Shown piece after piece: positions 23,900 to 33,629 of a stretch of DNA of 51,427 nt. Numbering within the stretch: the first letter of the stretch is position 1; each line of letters begins with the position of its first letter. The DNA lies in NCBI GenBank assembly GCA_011088265.1, contig JAALKB010000006.1, positions 1 to 51,427 on the forward strand, written 5' to 3'. Made by a program: the position numbers and the translations under genes. Under the pieces are notes generated by a model. That model was not told where the DNA came from. It did not search any database and was given only the letters and a program-made list of their open reading frames with translations. Source of the stretch: Gammaproteobacteria bacterium (GTDB taxonomy: Bacteria; Pseudomonadota; Gammaproteobacteria; Arenicellales; Poriferihabitantaceae).

Positions 23900-26662
23900 C
23901 TACTGTACGGATTCAACCCGGGCTGCACAAAATTTAAACTCCGGAATCTTTCCAACCGGGTCCAATGCAGCATTGGTAAGGGTATTGGCTGCCGCTTCTG
24001 CATAACAAAATGGGATAAAGACTACATCATCAGGAACACCGGTATCAGACCGGGTTTTTAACTCGAGTATCCCCCGACGAGTGGAAACCCTGATTTTCTC
24101 CCCCGCTTCAATTTCCAGATCCATCAACATCTTCGGCGAGATACTGGCAACCGCTTCCGGCTCAATCTGATCGAGTACATCTGCCCTTCTTGTCATTGAG
24201 CCTGTATGCCAGTGCTCTAGCTGCCGCCCCGTAGTCAATATCATGGGATAGTCAACATCTGGCAACTCATCTGGAGGAATCACATCAGCTGGAACCAGTT
24301 TTGCTTTACCAGAAGGTGTTGGAAAGCCATTCGTGAAAACGATTTCACTACCAGGCTGATCCGGAGCCTGACAGGGGTAGGTAACCGCATCCTCCCGCTC
24401 AAGACGATCCCAGGAAATGTTATTGAGAGATGGCATAACCGTTCCCATTTCTGCAAACACATCTTTGGGATGCCCATAGCTCCAGTTGAGATCGAGTCTT
24501 TTGGCAATTTCCTGGGTAATCCACCAGTCCTGCTTTGAATCTCCGGGTAATGTCAACGCCTGTCGACCCAATTGAACCTGGCGATTAGTATTAGTTACCG
24601 TGCCATCTTTTTCTGGCCAGGCTGATGCGGGTAGAATCACGTCAGCATAAAACGCAGTCTCAGTGAGAAATAAGTCCTGCACGACCAAATGATCAAGCTC
24701 CGCCAGTGCATCTCTTGCATGTTGAACATCCGGATCAGACATCGCGGGATTCTCACCCATAATGTACATGCCTTTGATTTCATCATCATGGATGGCATGC
24801 ATAATCTCAACCACCGTAAGACCTCTCTGAGGATCCAGTTTCGTTCCCCAGGCGTCCTCAAACCGTGATCGAAGATCATCCACGTCCACCAATCTGTAAT
24901 CAGGCAACATCATTGGAATCAAACCCGCATCAGATGCTCCCTGCACGTTATTCTGCCCTCGTAGAGGATGCAACCCGGTTCCAGGTCGGCCGACCTGACC
25001 GGTGATCAGGGACAGCGCAATGAGACACCTTGCATTATCGGTTCCATGAACGTGTTGGGATATCCCCATACCCCAGAAAATAATAATTGAAGCCCTGGAA
25101 TTAGCATAGGTTCTCGCCACGGTCCTTAATGTCTTGGCATCAATCCCACAGATTGGTTCCATCTTCTCGGGAGTAAAATCGACGATGTGCTTCTTAAGGT
25201 TCTCAAAGCCTTCAGTGTACTGACTCACATATTGCTCATCGTACAACTCTTCCGTAATAATGACATTCAGCATGGCATTTAACATGGCGACATCCGATCC
25301 GGATTTGAATTGCAGCATATGCTTCGCATGCCGCTGGAATTCTGTCTTCCTCGGATCCATGATGATTAAGGTAGAATTTTTCGCAGCCTGCTTAAAGAAC
25401 GTCGCTGCAACAGGATGATTGGAAATAGGGTTTGCGCCAATTACGATCACACAATCTGAGTCTTTAACAGCGGTAAAAGGAGCAGATACAGCTCCCGAGC
25501 CCACACCTTCCAATAGTGCGGCAACTGAAGAAGCATGGCAAAGTCGGGTACAGTGATCGACATTATTCGTACCAAACCCGGTTCTTACCAACTTCTGGAA
25601 CAGGTAGGCTTCTTCGTTGGAACATTTCGCCGACCCAAAGCCCGCCAGAGCATTACTACCATGCTCATCCCGGATGCTTTTCAACCCACCGCCGGCCAAA
25701 TCCAGCGCTTCTTCCCAACTTGCTTCTCGAAAATGGGTCAATGGATTAGAGGGGTCGAGATCGATATCGCCTCTCTTCGTTGACTTATCTATCCTAATCA
25801 AGGGTTTAGTCAACCGGTGAGGGTGTTTAACATAGTCAAAACCGAATCGTCCTTTAACGCAAAGACGGTTCTGGTTCGCAGTCCCTTCCTTACCCCGAAC
25901 GGAAACAATGACATTATCCTTGACGTTATAGGTAAGTTGACACCCAACACCGCAATACGGACAAACGCTATCCGTTTGGGTCAATTCAGACGCTGGATTC
26001 GCGTATTTTGCAACTCCCTTGTCGTCCACCATATTCGTTTCCATTAATGCACCGGTTGGACAAGCCTGAACACATTCGCCACAGGCAACACAACTGCTAG
26101 CTCCCATGGCGTCGCCCTGATCAAAAACGATTTGTGATGTATGTCCTCGATTAGCCATACCAATAACATCATTTACCTGAACCTCTCTACAGGCGCGAAC
26201 ACAGAGGTTACATTGAATACAGGCATCCAGCGCCACCTGCATCGCTGGGTGGCTGATGTCCATGGCAGGAGCCTCTCTTGCCTCGAATCGACTGGACTCA
26301 ACATTAAGTTTATCCGCCCACTGCCATAAATGGGATTGCTTGTCATGAGCCACTTCCCGCTTAGGCTGATCGGTCACCAACAACTCCATCACCAGAGACT
26401 GAGCTTTTTTAGCCCGCTCGTTATTCGTTGTCACAATCATCCCTGGAGTGGGCTTTCTCAGACAGGAAGCGGCGAGAACCCGTTCTCCCTGAATTTCCAC
26501 CATACACGCCCGGCAATTCCCATCCGGGCGATAATCCGGCTTCGGTGCGTAGCAAAGATGTGGAATCTCCACAGAGTTGCGTTTAGCCACCCGCCAAATT
26601 GTTTCTTCCGGGCCAGCTTGAACCGTTGCTCCATCAATTGAAAACTCAATCAAATCGGACAT
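23900..26662 (-). CDS. fdsA: NAD-dependent formate dehydrogenase, alpha subunit
   Basis: The molybdenum- or tungsten-bis-pterin catalytic subunit that oxidises formate to CO2. The 920 residues start with a [2Fe-2S] ferredoxin domain (HLCYAPK, GNCRACMVE), a region with [4Fe-4S] motifs CIQCNLCVRAC and CVACGECVQACPTG, then the catalytic domain opening CPYCGVGCQ with LCVKGRFG. The metal ligand is Cys375 in HCTRLCHAS, where some homologues carry selenocysteine. A strong AAGGAGG lies at the end of fdsB, whose stop is one base from this ATG, so translation is coupled. It resembles the two-subunit cytoplasmic FDH1 of Methylorubrum more than membrane FDHs: no Tat signal is present. The Mo or W preference cannot be read from the sequence. 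Confidence 0.95.
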   Translation of the reverse strand: MSDLIEFSIDGATVQAGPEETIWRVAKRNSVEIPHLCYAPKPDYRPDGNCRACMVEIQGERVLAASCLRKPTPGMIVTTNNERAKKAQSLVMELLVTDQPKREVAHDKQSHLWQWADKLNVESSRFEAREAPAMDISHPAMQVALDACIQCNLCVRACREVQVNDVIGMANRGHTSQIVFDQGDAMGASSCVACGECVQACPTGALMETNMVDDKGVAKYANPASELTQTDSVCPYCGVGCQLTYNVKDNVIVSVRGKEGTANQNRLCVKGRFGFDYVKHPHRLTKPLIRIDKSTKRGDIDLDPSNPLTHFREASWEEALDLAGGGLKSIRDEHGSNALAGFGSAKCSNEEAYLFQKLVRTGFGTNNVDHCTRLCHASSVAALLEGVGSGAVSAPFTAVKDSDCVIVIGANPISNHPVAATFFKQAAKNSTLIIMDPRKTEFQRHAKHMLQFKSGSDVAMLNAMLNVIITEELYDEQYVSQYTEGFENLKKHIVDFTPEKMEPICGIDAKTLRTVARTYANSRASIIIFWGMGISQHVHGTDNARCLIALSLITGQVGRPGTGLHPLRGQNNVQGASDAGLIPMMLPDYRLVDVDDLRSRFEDAWGTKLDPQRGLTVVEIMHAIHDDEIKGMYIMGENPAMSDPDVQHARDALAELDHLVVQDLFLTETAFYADVILPASAWPEKDGTVTNTNRQVQLGRQALTLPGDSKQDWWITQEIAKRLDLNWSYGHPKDVFAEMGTVMPSLNNISWDRLEREDAVTYPCQAPDQPGSEIVFTNGFPTPSGKAKLVPADVIPPDELPDVDYPMILTTGRQLEHWHTGSMTRRADVLDQIEPEAVASISPKMLMDLEIEAGEKIRVSTRRGILELKTRSDTGVPDDVVFIPFCYAEAAANTLTNAALDPVGKIPEFKFCAARVESVQ

Positions 26663-26663
26663 C

Positions 26664-28364
26664 TTATAGGTCCTCCTTAAAGTACTTTAAAACACAATTG
26701 ATCGGATTACCCGCAGCCTGGCCTAAACCACAAATAGAAGCATCCGTCATCACCGAGCTCAAATCATTCAACAAATCGACATCCCATTGAGGCTTAACCA
26801 TTACTTTTACTGCTTTTTCCGTGCCTACCCGGCAGGGGGTGCATTGGCCACAACTTTCGTCACGAAAAAATTCCATCAGGTTCAATGCCACCGACTTCAT
26901 ATTGTCTTCGTGGCTAAACACCACCACCGCCGCAGAACCAATAAAGCAACCATGTTTCTGTAGTGTGTCGAAATCTAATGGCTCATCCGCTAAAGACGCT
27001 GGTAGAATTCCCCCAGATGCACCACCTGGCAAATAGGCTTTGAAACGATGACCTTCCTGCATACCACCACAGTAGTTTTCGATCAATTCATTCATGGTTG
27101 TTCCCGCGGGAGCAAGTTTTACTCCAGGATTATTGACCCGACCTGAAACGGAGAACCTACGCCATCCTTTTCGACCATTCGCTCCTGCCTGGGAAAACCA
27201 TTCAGGCCCTTTCTCAACAATATCTCGTACCCAATATAGCGTTTCAACGTTGTTCTCAAGAGTCGGCTTACCGAACAAACCAATTTCAGCCACATAAGGA
27301 GGGCGGTTTCTCGGCAATCCCCGTTTACCTTCAATGGATTCAATCATGGCAGACTCTTCGCCACAGATATAGGCACCGGCTCCCCGTCGTACCTCTATCT
27401 CCACGTGATCTGCCAAACCCTTTTTCCTAGCGGCTCCGATTTCATTTTTCATTAGTGAAACGATGGCAGGATACTCATCACGAATATAAACGTAACTTTT
27501 TTCCGTGCCCGCAGCCCAGGCAGCAATCAGCATTCCTTCGATGAAACGATGAGGGTCGGTCTCAAGATAGTGGCGATCTTTAAAGGTACCTGGCTCACCT
27601 TCATCAGCATTCACAGCCATCATTCGGGGACCTTCAAAACTTCTCATAATGCCCCATTTTCGTCCGGTTGGAAAACCGGCCCCTCCCAAACCGCGCAGAG
27701 ATGAATCATCCAATGCCTGAATCACATTTTCAGGGCTAAGTTCACCAGACACACAGCGTTTTAGCAGTTGATATCCCCCGGCCTCAAGGTATTGATCCAA
27801 TGCAATATAGGTGGGGGTTGCGGGATGAGTATGCCCTTGATTCGCAGCATCCATTAAGGTATCAGCATCGGCATCACCAATGTGATTATGTCCTACTTCG
27901 GCAACAGGTGCACTATCGCACCGCCCCATACAAGGCGCTCGTAAGACCCGAATATTCGAAGCGGGCATGGCTTCCAGAGAACTAACCAGCTGTTCGGCAC
28001 CAGCCAGTTGACAGGCAATACTATCGCAAACACGAATGGTAGTTTGAGGCGGGGGGCTTTCACCCTCTTTAACCACATCAAAGTGTGCATAGAAAGTTGC
28101 CACCTCATATATCTCGGTTTGCGACAACTTCATGAGTGAAGCCAATGCAGCCAGGTGCCTGGAGGACAGGTGGCCATGAGCATCCTGAATAAGATGAAGA
28201 TACTCTATCAGTAGATCACGCCTTAGGGGTTCTTGTCCAACCAACGTCTGAACTTCGACCAATGCCGCTTGTTCTACCTGTCTACCCTTAAGAGCAGGGC
28301 GCATTTTCTTGCGACCACTACCGGGGTGTCCCCTTTTCATTGCAACGTGGATGACTGCACTCAT
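26664..28364 (-). CDS. fdsB: Formate dehydrogenase beta subunit, NuoE-NuoF fusion
   Basis: The diaphorase subunit that passes electrons from formate oxidation to NAD+. The 566 residues fuse two domains that are separate in many homologues. The N-terminal NuoE-like thioredoxin-fold domain binds a [2Fe-2S] cluster through CDSIAC and CMGRC. The NuoF-like domain has the FMN site GLGGAGFPTGRKW, the NADH-binding GAGAYICGEE and a [4Fe-4S] motif SCGQCTPCRVGT with a further Cys in ASICGLG. The fused form corresponds to fdh1B of Methylorubrum. A Lys/Arg-rich stretch (MKRGHPGSGRKK) starts the protein. No separate gamma subunit or fdsD/fdhD accessory gene is in the window. Confidence 0.94.
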   Translation of the reverse strand: MSAVIHVAMKRGHPGSGRKKMRPALKGRQVEQAALVEVQTLVGQEPLRRDLLIEYLHLIQDAHGHLSSRHLAALASLMKLSQTEIYEVATFYAHFDVVKEGESPPPQTTIRVCDSIACQLAGAEQLVSSLEAMPASNIRVLRAPCMGRCDSAPVAEVGHNHIGDADADTLMDAANQGHTHPATPTYIALDQYLEAGGYQLLKRCVSGELSPENVIQALDDSSLRGLGGAGFPTGRKWGIMRSFEGPRMMAVNADEGEPGTFKDRHYLETDPHRFIEGMLIAAWAAGTEKSYVYIRDEYPAIVSLMKNEIGAARKKGLADHVEIEVRRGAGAYICGEESAMIESIEGKRGLPRNRPPYVAEIGLFGKPTLENNVETLYWVRDIVEKGPEWFSQAGANGRKGWRRFSVSGRVNNPGVKLAPAGTTMNELIENYCGGMQEGHRFKAYLPGGASGGILPASLADEPLDFDTLQKHGCFIGSAAVVVFSHEDNMKSVALNLMEFFRDESCGQCTPCRVGTEKAVKVMVKPQWDVDLLNDLSSVMTDASICGLGQAAGNPINCVLKYFKEDL

Positions 28365-28464
28365 TTTTAAGCTGACTCTCCGGGAGCAGGATATTTAAAC
28401 CAAAAAGCGGCCTATATTCTAGTTAATCGACACCTATAGAAATACCTATATACGACCAAACTCG

Positions 28465-29337
28465 TCACACGAGAACACTTTTCAGTGTGCTACCTAAAGA
28501 TGCAGGAGAATCAGCTACCGCAATACCCGCACTTTTAAGCGCCTCGATTTTATCATCGGCACACCCTTTCCCCCCTGCGATAATGGCGCCAGCATGCCCC
28601 ATTCGTCGCCCTGGAGGCGCAGTTACACCTGCTATAAAACCACATATTGGCTTTTTTGTAGAATTATGTTTAATAAAATCAGCCGCTTCTTCCTCCGCGG
28701 TTCCACCAATTTCACCGATCATAATGATGGATTCAGTTTTAGGGTCTTCAAGGAATAACTCAAGACAATCAATAAAGTTAGTGCCGTTCACCGGGTCGCC
28801 TCCAATGCCAATGCAGGTGGATTGCCCCATACCTTCCGCCGTAGTCTGGGCCACGGCTTCGTAAGTCAGGGTTCCTGACCGGGAAACAATCCCCACGCTA
28901 CCTTTTTTATGAATATGACGCGGCATAATTCCGATTTTACAAGCTTCGGGGGTAATGATACCTGGACAGTTTGGGCCAATTAGGCGGCTTGGGGAATTTT
29001 CCAATGCCCGCTTGACGGTCACCATATCCAGCACTGGGACCCCTTCAGTAATGCACACAATCAATGGAATCTGAGCGTCAATCGCTTCAAGAATAGCGTC
29101 CGCTGCAAAAGGCGGCGGGACATAGATCACCGACGCATTAGCACCAGTGGTAGTCACCGCTTCATCTACGGTATTAAACACTGGCAGATCAAGATGAACT
29201 TGCCCACCCTTCCCCGGCGTCACTCCGCCTACCATTCGGGTCCCATAGGCAATTGCCTGTTCGCTGTGGAAGGTTGCCTGGGATCCAGTAAAACCCTGAC
29301 AGATGACTTTCGTGGATTCGTTAACTAAAACAGACAT
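28465..29337 (-). CDS. sucD: SucD-type acid-CoA ligase alpha subunit
   Basis: The CoA-binding, phosphohistidine subunit of succinyl-CoA synthetase or of its relative malate-CoA ligase (MtkB). The 290 residues have [14 protein letters not shown], the CoA-binding [58 protein letters not shown], and the active His in RMGHAGAII. The [20 protein letters not shown] wording is closer to alphaproteobacterial or mitochondrial SucD than to the gammaproteobacterial form I would expect, hinting at transfer. An AGGAGA lies upstream of the ATG, 11 bases after sucC. No sucAB/lpd lies nearby, and the neighbours are C1 genes, so a malate-CoA ligase role feeding malyl-CoA lyase is possible but unproven. Confidence 0.88.
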   Translation of the reverse strand: MSVLVNESTKVICQGFTGSQATFHSEQAIAYGTRMVGGVTPGKGGQVHLDLPVFNTVDEAVTTTGANASVIYVPPPFAADAILEAIDAQIPLIVCITEGVPVLDMVTVKRALENSPSRLIGPNCPGIITPEACKIGIMPRHIHKKGSVGIVSRSGTLTYEAVAQTTAEGMGQSTCIGIGGDPVNGTNFIDCLELFLEDPKTESIIMIGEIGGTAEEEAADFIKHNSTKKPICGFIAGVTAPPGRRMGHAGAIIAGGKGCADDKIEALKSAGIAVADSPASLGSTLKSVLV

Positions 29338-29348
29338 TAGATTTCTCC

Positions 29349-30527
29349 TTATTTCACAGTAGTGGAATTGTTGACCGCATCAACCACCTTTTGAGCAGCA
29401 TCAGCCAGGTTATTTGCAGAAACGATGGGGAGTCCTGACTCAGCCAGGATCGCTTTTCCCTTTTCCACATTGGTCCCTTCCAGACGCACCACCAAAGGGA
29501 CACCCAATTGCACTTCTTTTGCCGCTTTAATAATTCCTTCGGCGATGACATCACAACGCATGATCCCACCAAAAATATTAACCAGGATTCCTTTCACATT
29601 GGGGTCTGAGAGGATAATCTTGAATGCAATAGTGACTCGTTCCGCAGTAGCGCCTCCCCCAACGTCAAGAAAATTCGCAGGCGACTGGCCATATAACTGG
29701 ATAATATCCATGGTCGCCATGGCAAGCCCGGCGCCATTTACCATACAACCGATAGAACCATCCAGTTTGATGTAGTTCAGCTCGTGTTTATCTGCTTCGA
29801 TTTCTGCCGGATCCTCTTCGTCTTCGTCCCTTAGCTCCGCTACATTTTGATGCCGATACAGGGCATTACTATCGAAATTCATTTTTGCATCCAGCGCAAT
29901 CAAATCGCCATCTCCCTTAACCACCAGGGGATTAATTTCTACCATGCTGGCATCAAGCCTGGTAAATGCCTCATACATCGCCTGCAAAAATTTAACAGCG
30001 GAACGAATCTGCGCGCCTTCAAGCCCCAGACCAAATGCCAACTTCCGGGCATGATAAGGCTGTAGACCCGTGGCTGGATCAATGACCACGTTAATAATCT
30101 TTTCTGGCGATGTTTCCGCCACTTCCTCAATGTCCATGCCGCCTTCGGTAGACGCAATAATCGTCACACGACTGGTTCCCCGATCCACCAGTAACCCAAG
30201 GTATAGCTCCCGGGCGATATCGCAGCCTTCTTCAATATAGAGCCGCTTCACTTTCTGACCGATGGGACCAGTTTGATGTGTCACCAACTGCATACCCAGA
30301 ATGTCCCGGGAGGTGGATTCGAGCTTCTCCATACTATCAACTACTTTAACGCCGCCACCTTTACCGCGCCCACCCGCATGGATTTGAGCTTTAACCACCC
30401 AGATTGGGCCACCCAATGACCGGGCAGCTTCCACGGCTTCGTCAACAGTAAAGGCCACCTCGCCTCGTGGGACGGCGACGCCAAATTCAGCTAAAAGAGA
30501 TTTAGCCTGGTATTCGTGAATATTCAT
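29349..30527 (-). CDS. sucC: SucC-type acid-CoA ligase beta subunit
   Basis: The ATP-grasp subunit, partner of the SucD-type protein immediately downstream. The 392 residues begin [20 protein letters not shown], with the nucleotide-binding [78 protein letters not shown] and [10 protein letters not shown]. Either ADP- or GDP-forming use is possible. [11 protein letters not shown] is shared by alphaproteobacterial SucC and by MtkA of the serine cycle, while E. coli SucC reads LDGKLGADGNAL, so sequence alone does not separate succinate from malate specificity. It is the first gene of the sucCD-fdsBA-fhs run; 211 bases lie between it and pyk. Confidence 0.88.
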   Translation of the reverse strand: MNIHEYQAKSLLAEFGVAVPRGEVAFTVDEAVEAARSLGGPIWVVKAQIHAGGRGKGGGVKVVDSMEKLESTSRDILGMQLVTHQTGPIGQKVKRLYIEEGCDIARELYLGLLVDRGTSRVTIIASTEGGMDIEEVAETSPEKIINVVIDPATGLQPYHARKLAFGLGLEGAQIRSAVKFLQAMYEAFTRLDASMVEINPLVVKGDGDLIALDAKMNFDSNALYRHQNVAELRDEDEEDPAEIEADKHELNYIKLDGSIGCMVNGAGLAMATMDIIQLYGQSPANFLDVGGGATAERVTIAFKIILSDPNVKGILVNIFGGIMRCDVIAEGIIKAAKEVQLGVPLVVRLEGTNVEKGKAILAESGLPIVSANNLADAAQKVVDAVNNSTTVK

Positions 30528-30738
30528 AAAATTTGATCTAAAACGGTTTGGTAAAAAGCATACCAGATGAAAAATAAAGAGCGCTATATTCTAACGCATT
30601 AAAGGGAAATTTATCGCTCTGAAACCCAACTTTGAAATAAACCACAGCCGGTGCCATGAGCATATTTAAGCATTAAGAGATCATTACAGATGACGTGTTC
30701 CTATCGGGTGAAATCACCCCTGTCCCATTGATAGATTT

Positions 30739-32163
30739 TCAATCAACCCAGGCTATGTGCAATAAATTAGTCGTCCCAGAAATCCCAAACGGTAGACCCG
30801 CCGCAATGATCACGGCATCACCAGATTTGGCAAAATTCTCTTTCACGGCAATATCCTTAGCGGCATTAATAACCTCCATCAAATCGGCACCCTGGCTTGC
30901 AACGTCAATCAGAACCGGATGCACTCCCCAGGCAACACATAAATACCGAGCTATCCCTATCTCTGGAGTAAGGCTCAGTATTGGCGCCCGGGGGCGCTCT
31001 CTTGCGGCGCGCAAGGCAGTACTGCCAGACGAAGTGTAGGTTACCGTTGCGGTGGAAGATAAAACGTGAGTCACCTTTTGCAAAGCATTGCAAATTGCAT
31101 CCGCTGTGGTGGCATTGGGGTCAGGTCTCTGCGCATCAAGAATATTCTGTGCCAGTGGATCCTGTTCTACCTCGAAGATAATTTTATTCATAATGGTTAC
31201 CGATCGCACTGGATAATCTCCTGCGGCTGACTCGGCGGAGAGCATCACTGCATCTGCTCCATCATAAATCGCCGTCGCAACATCAGAAGCTTCGGCGCGG
31301 GTTGGCACGGGAACATGCACCATTGAATCGAGCATGTGAGTCGCAATCACAACCGGTTTCCCAGCCTGTCTGCATTGCCTGATTAGCCGTTTTTGCACAA
31401 TTGGCACCTTTTCCGGTGGAAGCTCTACTCCCAAATCCCCCCGGGCCACCATCATTCCATCGCAAAGCTCAAGAATTTCATCCAGATTCTCCAGAGCGGA
31501 AGGCTTTTCCATTTTAACCATGATCGCAGCACGTCCTTTCACCAACGACCGCAGCTCTCTCACATCATCGGGTTGTTGAACAAACGATTGGGCCACCCAA
31601 TCCACTCCCAAAGATAAACCATACTGTAGATCGATTCGGTCTTTTTCGGTGATAACCGAGATAGGCAACACAACTCCTGGAATGTTTACTCCTTTATTGT
31701 CGCTAATGCTTCCACCGACTAACACTTTTGCCACGAGATGTTGGTCCGATGACTCAGTCACTTCGAGTTTCACCCTTCCATCGTCGATCATTAGTTCACT
31801 GCCCACAGTCAATGCAGCAAAAATTTCTGGATGTAGTAAAGGCGCTCGATGGTCGTCGCCAGGACTGGCATCGAGATCCAACCGATAGGTATCTCCCTTG
31901 GCAAGTTCAACGGAGTGGTGTCGAAATGTTCCCAACCGCAGTTTCGGCCCCTGGATATCCATCAAAATACCAATAGGATGGCCGATTTCCTTTTCAATTC
32001 GCCTTATAATCTCCACTCTATCGCGGTGATCTTCATGGCTTCCATGACTGAAGTTGAGCCTGAAGACATCCACACCCGCAAGATACAACTCCCGAATTGT
32101 GGTTTCAGTGGAGCTGGCAGGACCCAATGTCGCCACTATTTTGGCCTTACGATTTCTACGCAT
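30739..32163 (-). CDS. pyk: Pyruvate kinase
   Basis: Converts phosphoenolpyruvate and ADP to pyruvate and ATP, the last step of glycolysis. The 474 residues have KIVATLGPASS, the substrate motif FRLNFSHGSHEDH, the B domain (about residues 70-170), VKMEKPSALENLDEIL with the catalytic Lys, MVARGDLGVELPPE, and the C-terminal regulatory domain. This resembles the PykA type. It is followed on the same strand by sucC after a 211-base gap and lies divergent from the PLP enzyme gene. Confidence 0.96.
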   Translation of the reverse strand: MRRNRKAKIVATLGPASSTETTIRELYLAGVDVFRLNFSHGSHEDHRDRVEIIRRIEKEIGHPIGILMDIQGPKLRLGTFRHHSVELAKGDTYRLDLDASPGDDHRAPLLHPEIFAALTVGSELMIDDGRVKLEVTESSDQHLVAKVLVGGSISDNKGVNIPGVVLPISVITEKDRIDLQYGLSLGVDWVAQSFVQQPDDVRELRSLVKGRAAIMVKMEKPSALENLDEILELCDGMMVARGDLGVELPPEKVPIVQKRLIRQCRQAGKPVVIATHMLDSMVHVPVPTRAEASDVATAIYDGADAVMLSAESAAGDYPVRSVTIMNKIIFEVEQDPLAQNILDAQRPDPNATTADAICNALQKVTHVLSSTATVTYTSSGSTALRAARERPRAPILSLTPEIGIARYLCVAWGVHPVLIDVASQGADLMEVINAAKDIAVKENFAKSGDAVIIAAGLPFGISGTTNLLHIAWVD

Positions 32164-32316
32164 GGGTTGATTTTTTTATTCGTTTAATTGGAATACCTAA
32201 TTATACTCCACATCAACATCAGGCACCGTTCAGTCAAGGACATACAAACGTTCAAACCAAGAATAAGCAAGGTTATCTGTTTTCCATTTCAATTGCGCCA
32301 CAGCACCCAAGCAATC

Positions 32317-33522
32317 ATGTCTAACAAAAAGTTGCTCCTTCAAACTGGATCCCAGACAAAGGCAGTTCATGCCGGAGAAAGGCCAGATTCCGGAACTGGT
32401 GCTTCGGCTCCAAATATCGTCATGTCCAGCACCTTTGTGGTAGATGAGACGGTTAGTTTTTCTGCCTTGAATCTTGATGAAGACACACCCTATATGTATA
32501 GCCGCTGGTCAAATCCAACGGTTACCCAGCTTGAAGACAAACTAACAGCTCTGGAAGAGGCGGAAGCGTGTGTGGCTTTTGCGTCAGGAATGGCAGCATC
32601 CACCGCAGTGTTACTCAGTTTCTTAAGTCATGGTGATCACCTGGTCATTAGCAGCACCAACTATCCTGGCACCGCAGAATTAGCGAGAAAAACCCTTCCC
32701 AGGATGGGGATTTCTGTTACACCTGTTGATACTGGCAACCCCGCGGCTATTGAGTCGGCCATAAAGAAAAATACTCGAATGGTCTGGCTGGAAACCCCTT
32801 CAAATCCTTTGATTAATATTACTGATATTGCCAAAGCCGCACAAATCGCCCATTCGAATCATTCACTGCTAGCAGTGGATAGTACTTTCGCAACCCCCAT
32901 TGCGACGAAGCCGCTCAGTCTGGGTGCTGATCTGGTGATTCATTCGCTGACCAAATACATCGGTGGCCATGGAGATGCCATGGGTGGCGCAGTTCTTGGC
33001 AATAGAGAACACATTGCCCACCTGCACAATGAGGGTGTGATTCACCATGGCGGCGTAATCAGTCCATTTAACGCCTGGCTAATTATGAGAGGAACGGCAA
33101 CATTACCCATTCGAATGCGTGTACATCAGGAAAACGCACAAATCATTGCTGAATACCTGGAGGGACATGATTCCGTGGAACTGGTCCGGTATCCTGGACT
33201 AAAAACCCATCCTGACCATGACATTGCAACAAAACAAATGAGTAACTTTTCCGGCATGCTGGCTTTCAGGGTCAATGATCCACATGCCGTTGCTCGGAAA
33301 ATGATGAAAAAACTAGAGATATTCCACTATGCTGTCTCCCTTGGTCACCATCGAAGTCTGATTTATCTGATGGAAACAAAGGACCTCGTAACGTCATCCT
33401 ATGAACTTACCGGTTTTGATCTTGATCGCTATCGAAGGATTGCCGGTAGTGGCCTATTCAGGGTATCAATAGGACTAGAGAATCATGAGGATTTGATTAA
33501 AGATCTGGATCAGATTCTATAG
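32317..33522 (+). CDS. Cys/Met metabolism PLP-dependent enzyme
   Basis: A fold-type I PLP enzyme of the transsulfuration family (cystathionine gamma-synthase, cystathionine gamma-lyase, methionine gamma-lyase, O-acylhomoserine sulfhydrylase). With ATG at 32317 it has 401 residues; the frame extends upstream to 32188, but similarity starts at TKAVHAGERPDSGTGA. Motifs are YSRWSNPT, FASGMAAS, WLETPSNPL, AVDSTFATP and the Schiff-base Lys213 in HSLTKYIGGHGDAMGG. The Tyr-Gly-Cys motif of methionine gamma-lyase is replaced by YPGT, which argues against that activity. The exact substrate is open. It is a lone plus-strand gene between pyk and pgk. Confidence 0.88.
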   Translation: MSNKKLLLQTGSQTKAVHAGERPDSGTGASAPNIVMSSTFVVDETVSFSALNLDEDTPYMYSRWSNPTVTQLEDKLTALEEAEACVAFASGMAASTAVLLSFLSHGDHLVISSTNYPGTAELARKTLPRMGISVTPVDTGNPAAIESAIKKNTRMVWLETPSNPLINITDIAKAAQIAHSNHSLLAVDSTFATPIATKPLSLGADLVIHSLTKYIGGHGDAMGGAVLGNREHIAHLHNEGVIHHGGVISPFNAWLIMRGTATLPIRMRVHQENAQIIAEYLEGHDSVELVRYPGLKTHPDHDIATKQMSNFSGMLAFRVNDPHAVARKMMKKLEIFHYAVSLGHHRSLIYLMETKDLVTSSYELTGFDLDRYRRIAGSGLFRVSIGLENHEDLIKDLDQIL

Positions 33523-33629
33523 GCTGGCATTTCCATAAACATTTCTATTTGTTCCATACAATGGGGTACAACAGAATAATAACTCTCGCAATGACTCCCG
33601 GTTTTGGGAATACTTTTTTCAAATATTTT

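Noticed and set aside
32317..33522. Methionine gamma-lyase assignment for the PLP enzyme
   Set aside because: The Tyr-Gly-Cys active-site motif of that enzyme is replaced by YPGT, so only the wider family is claimed.
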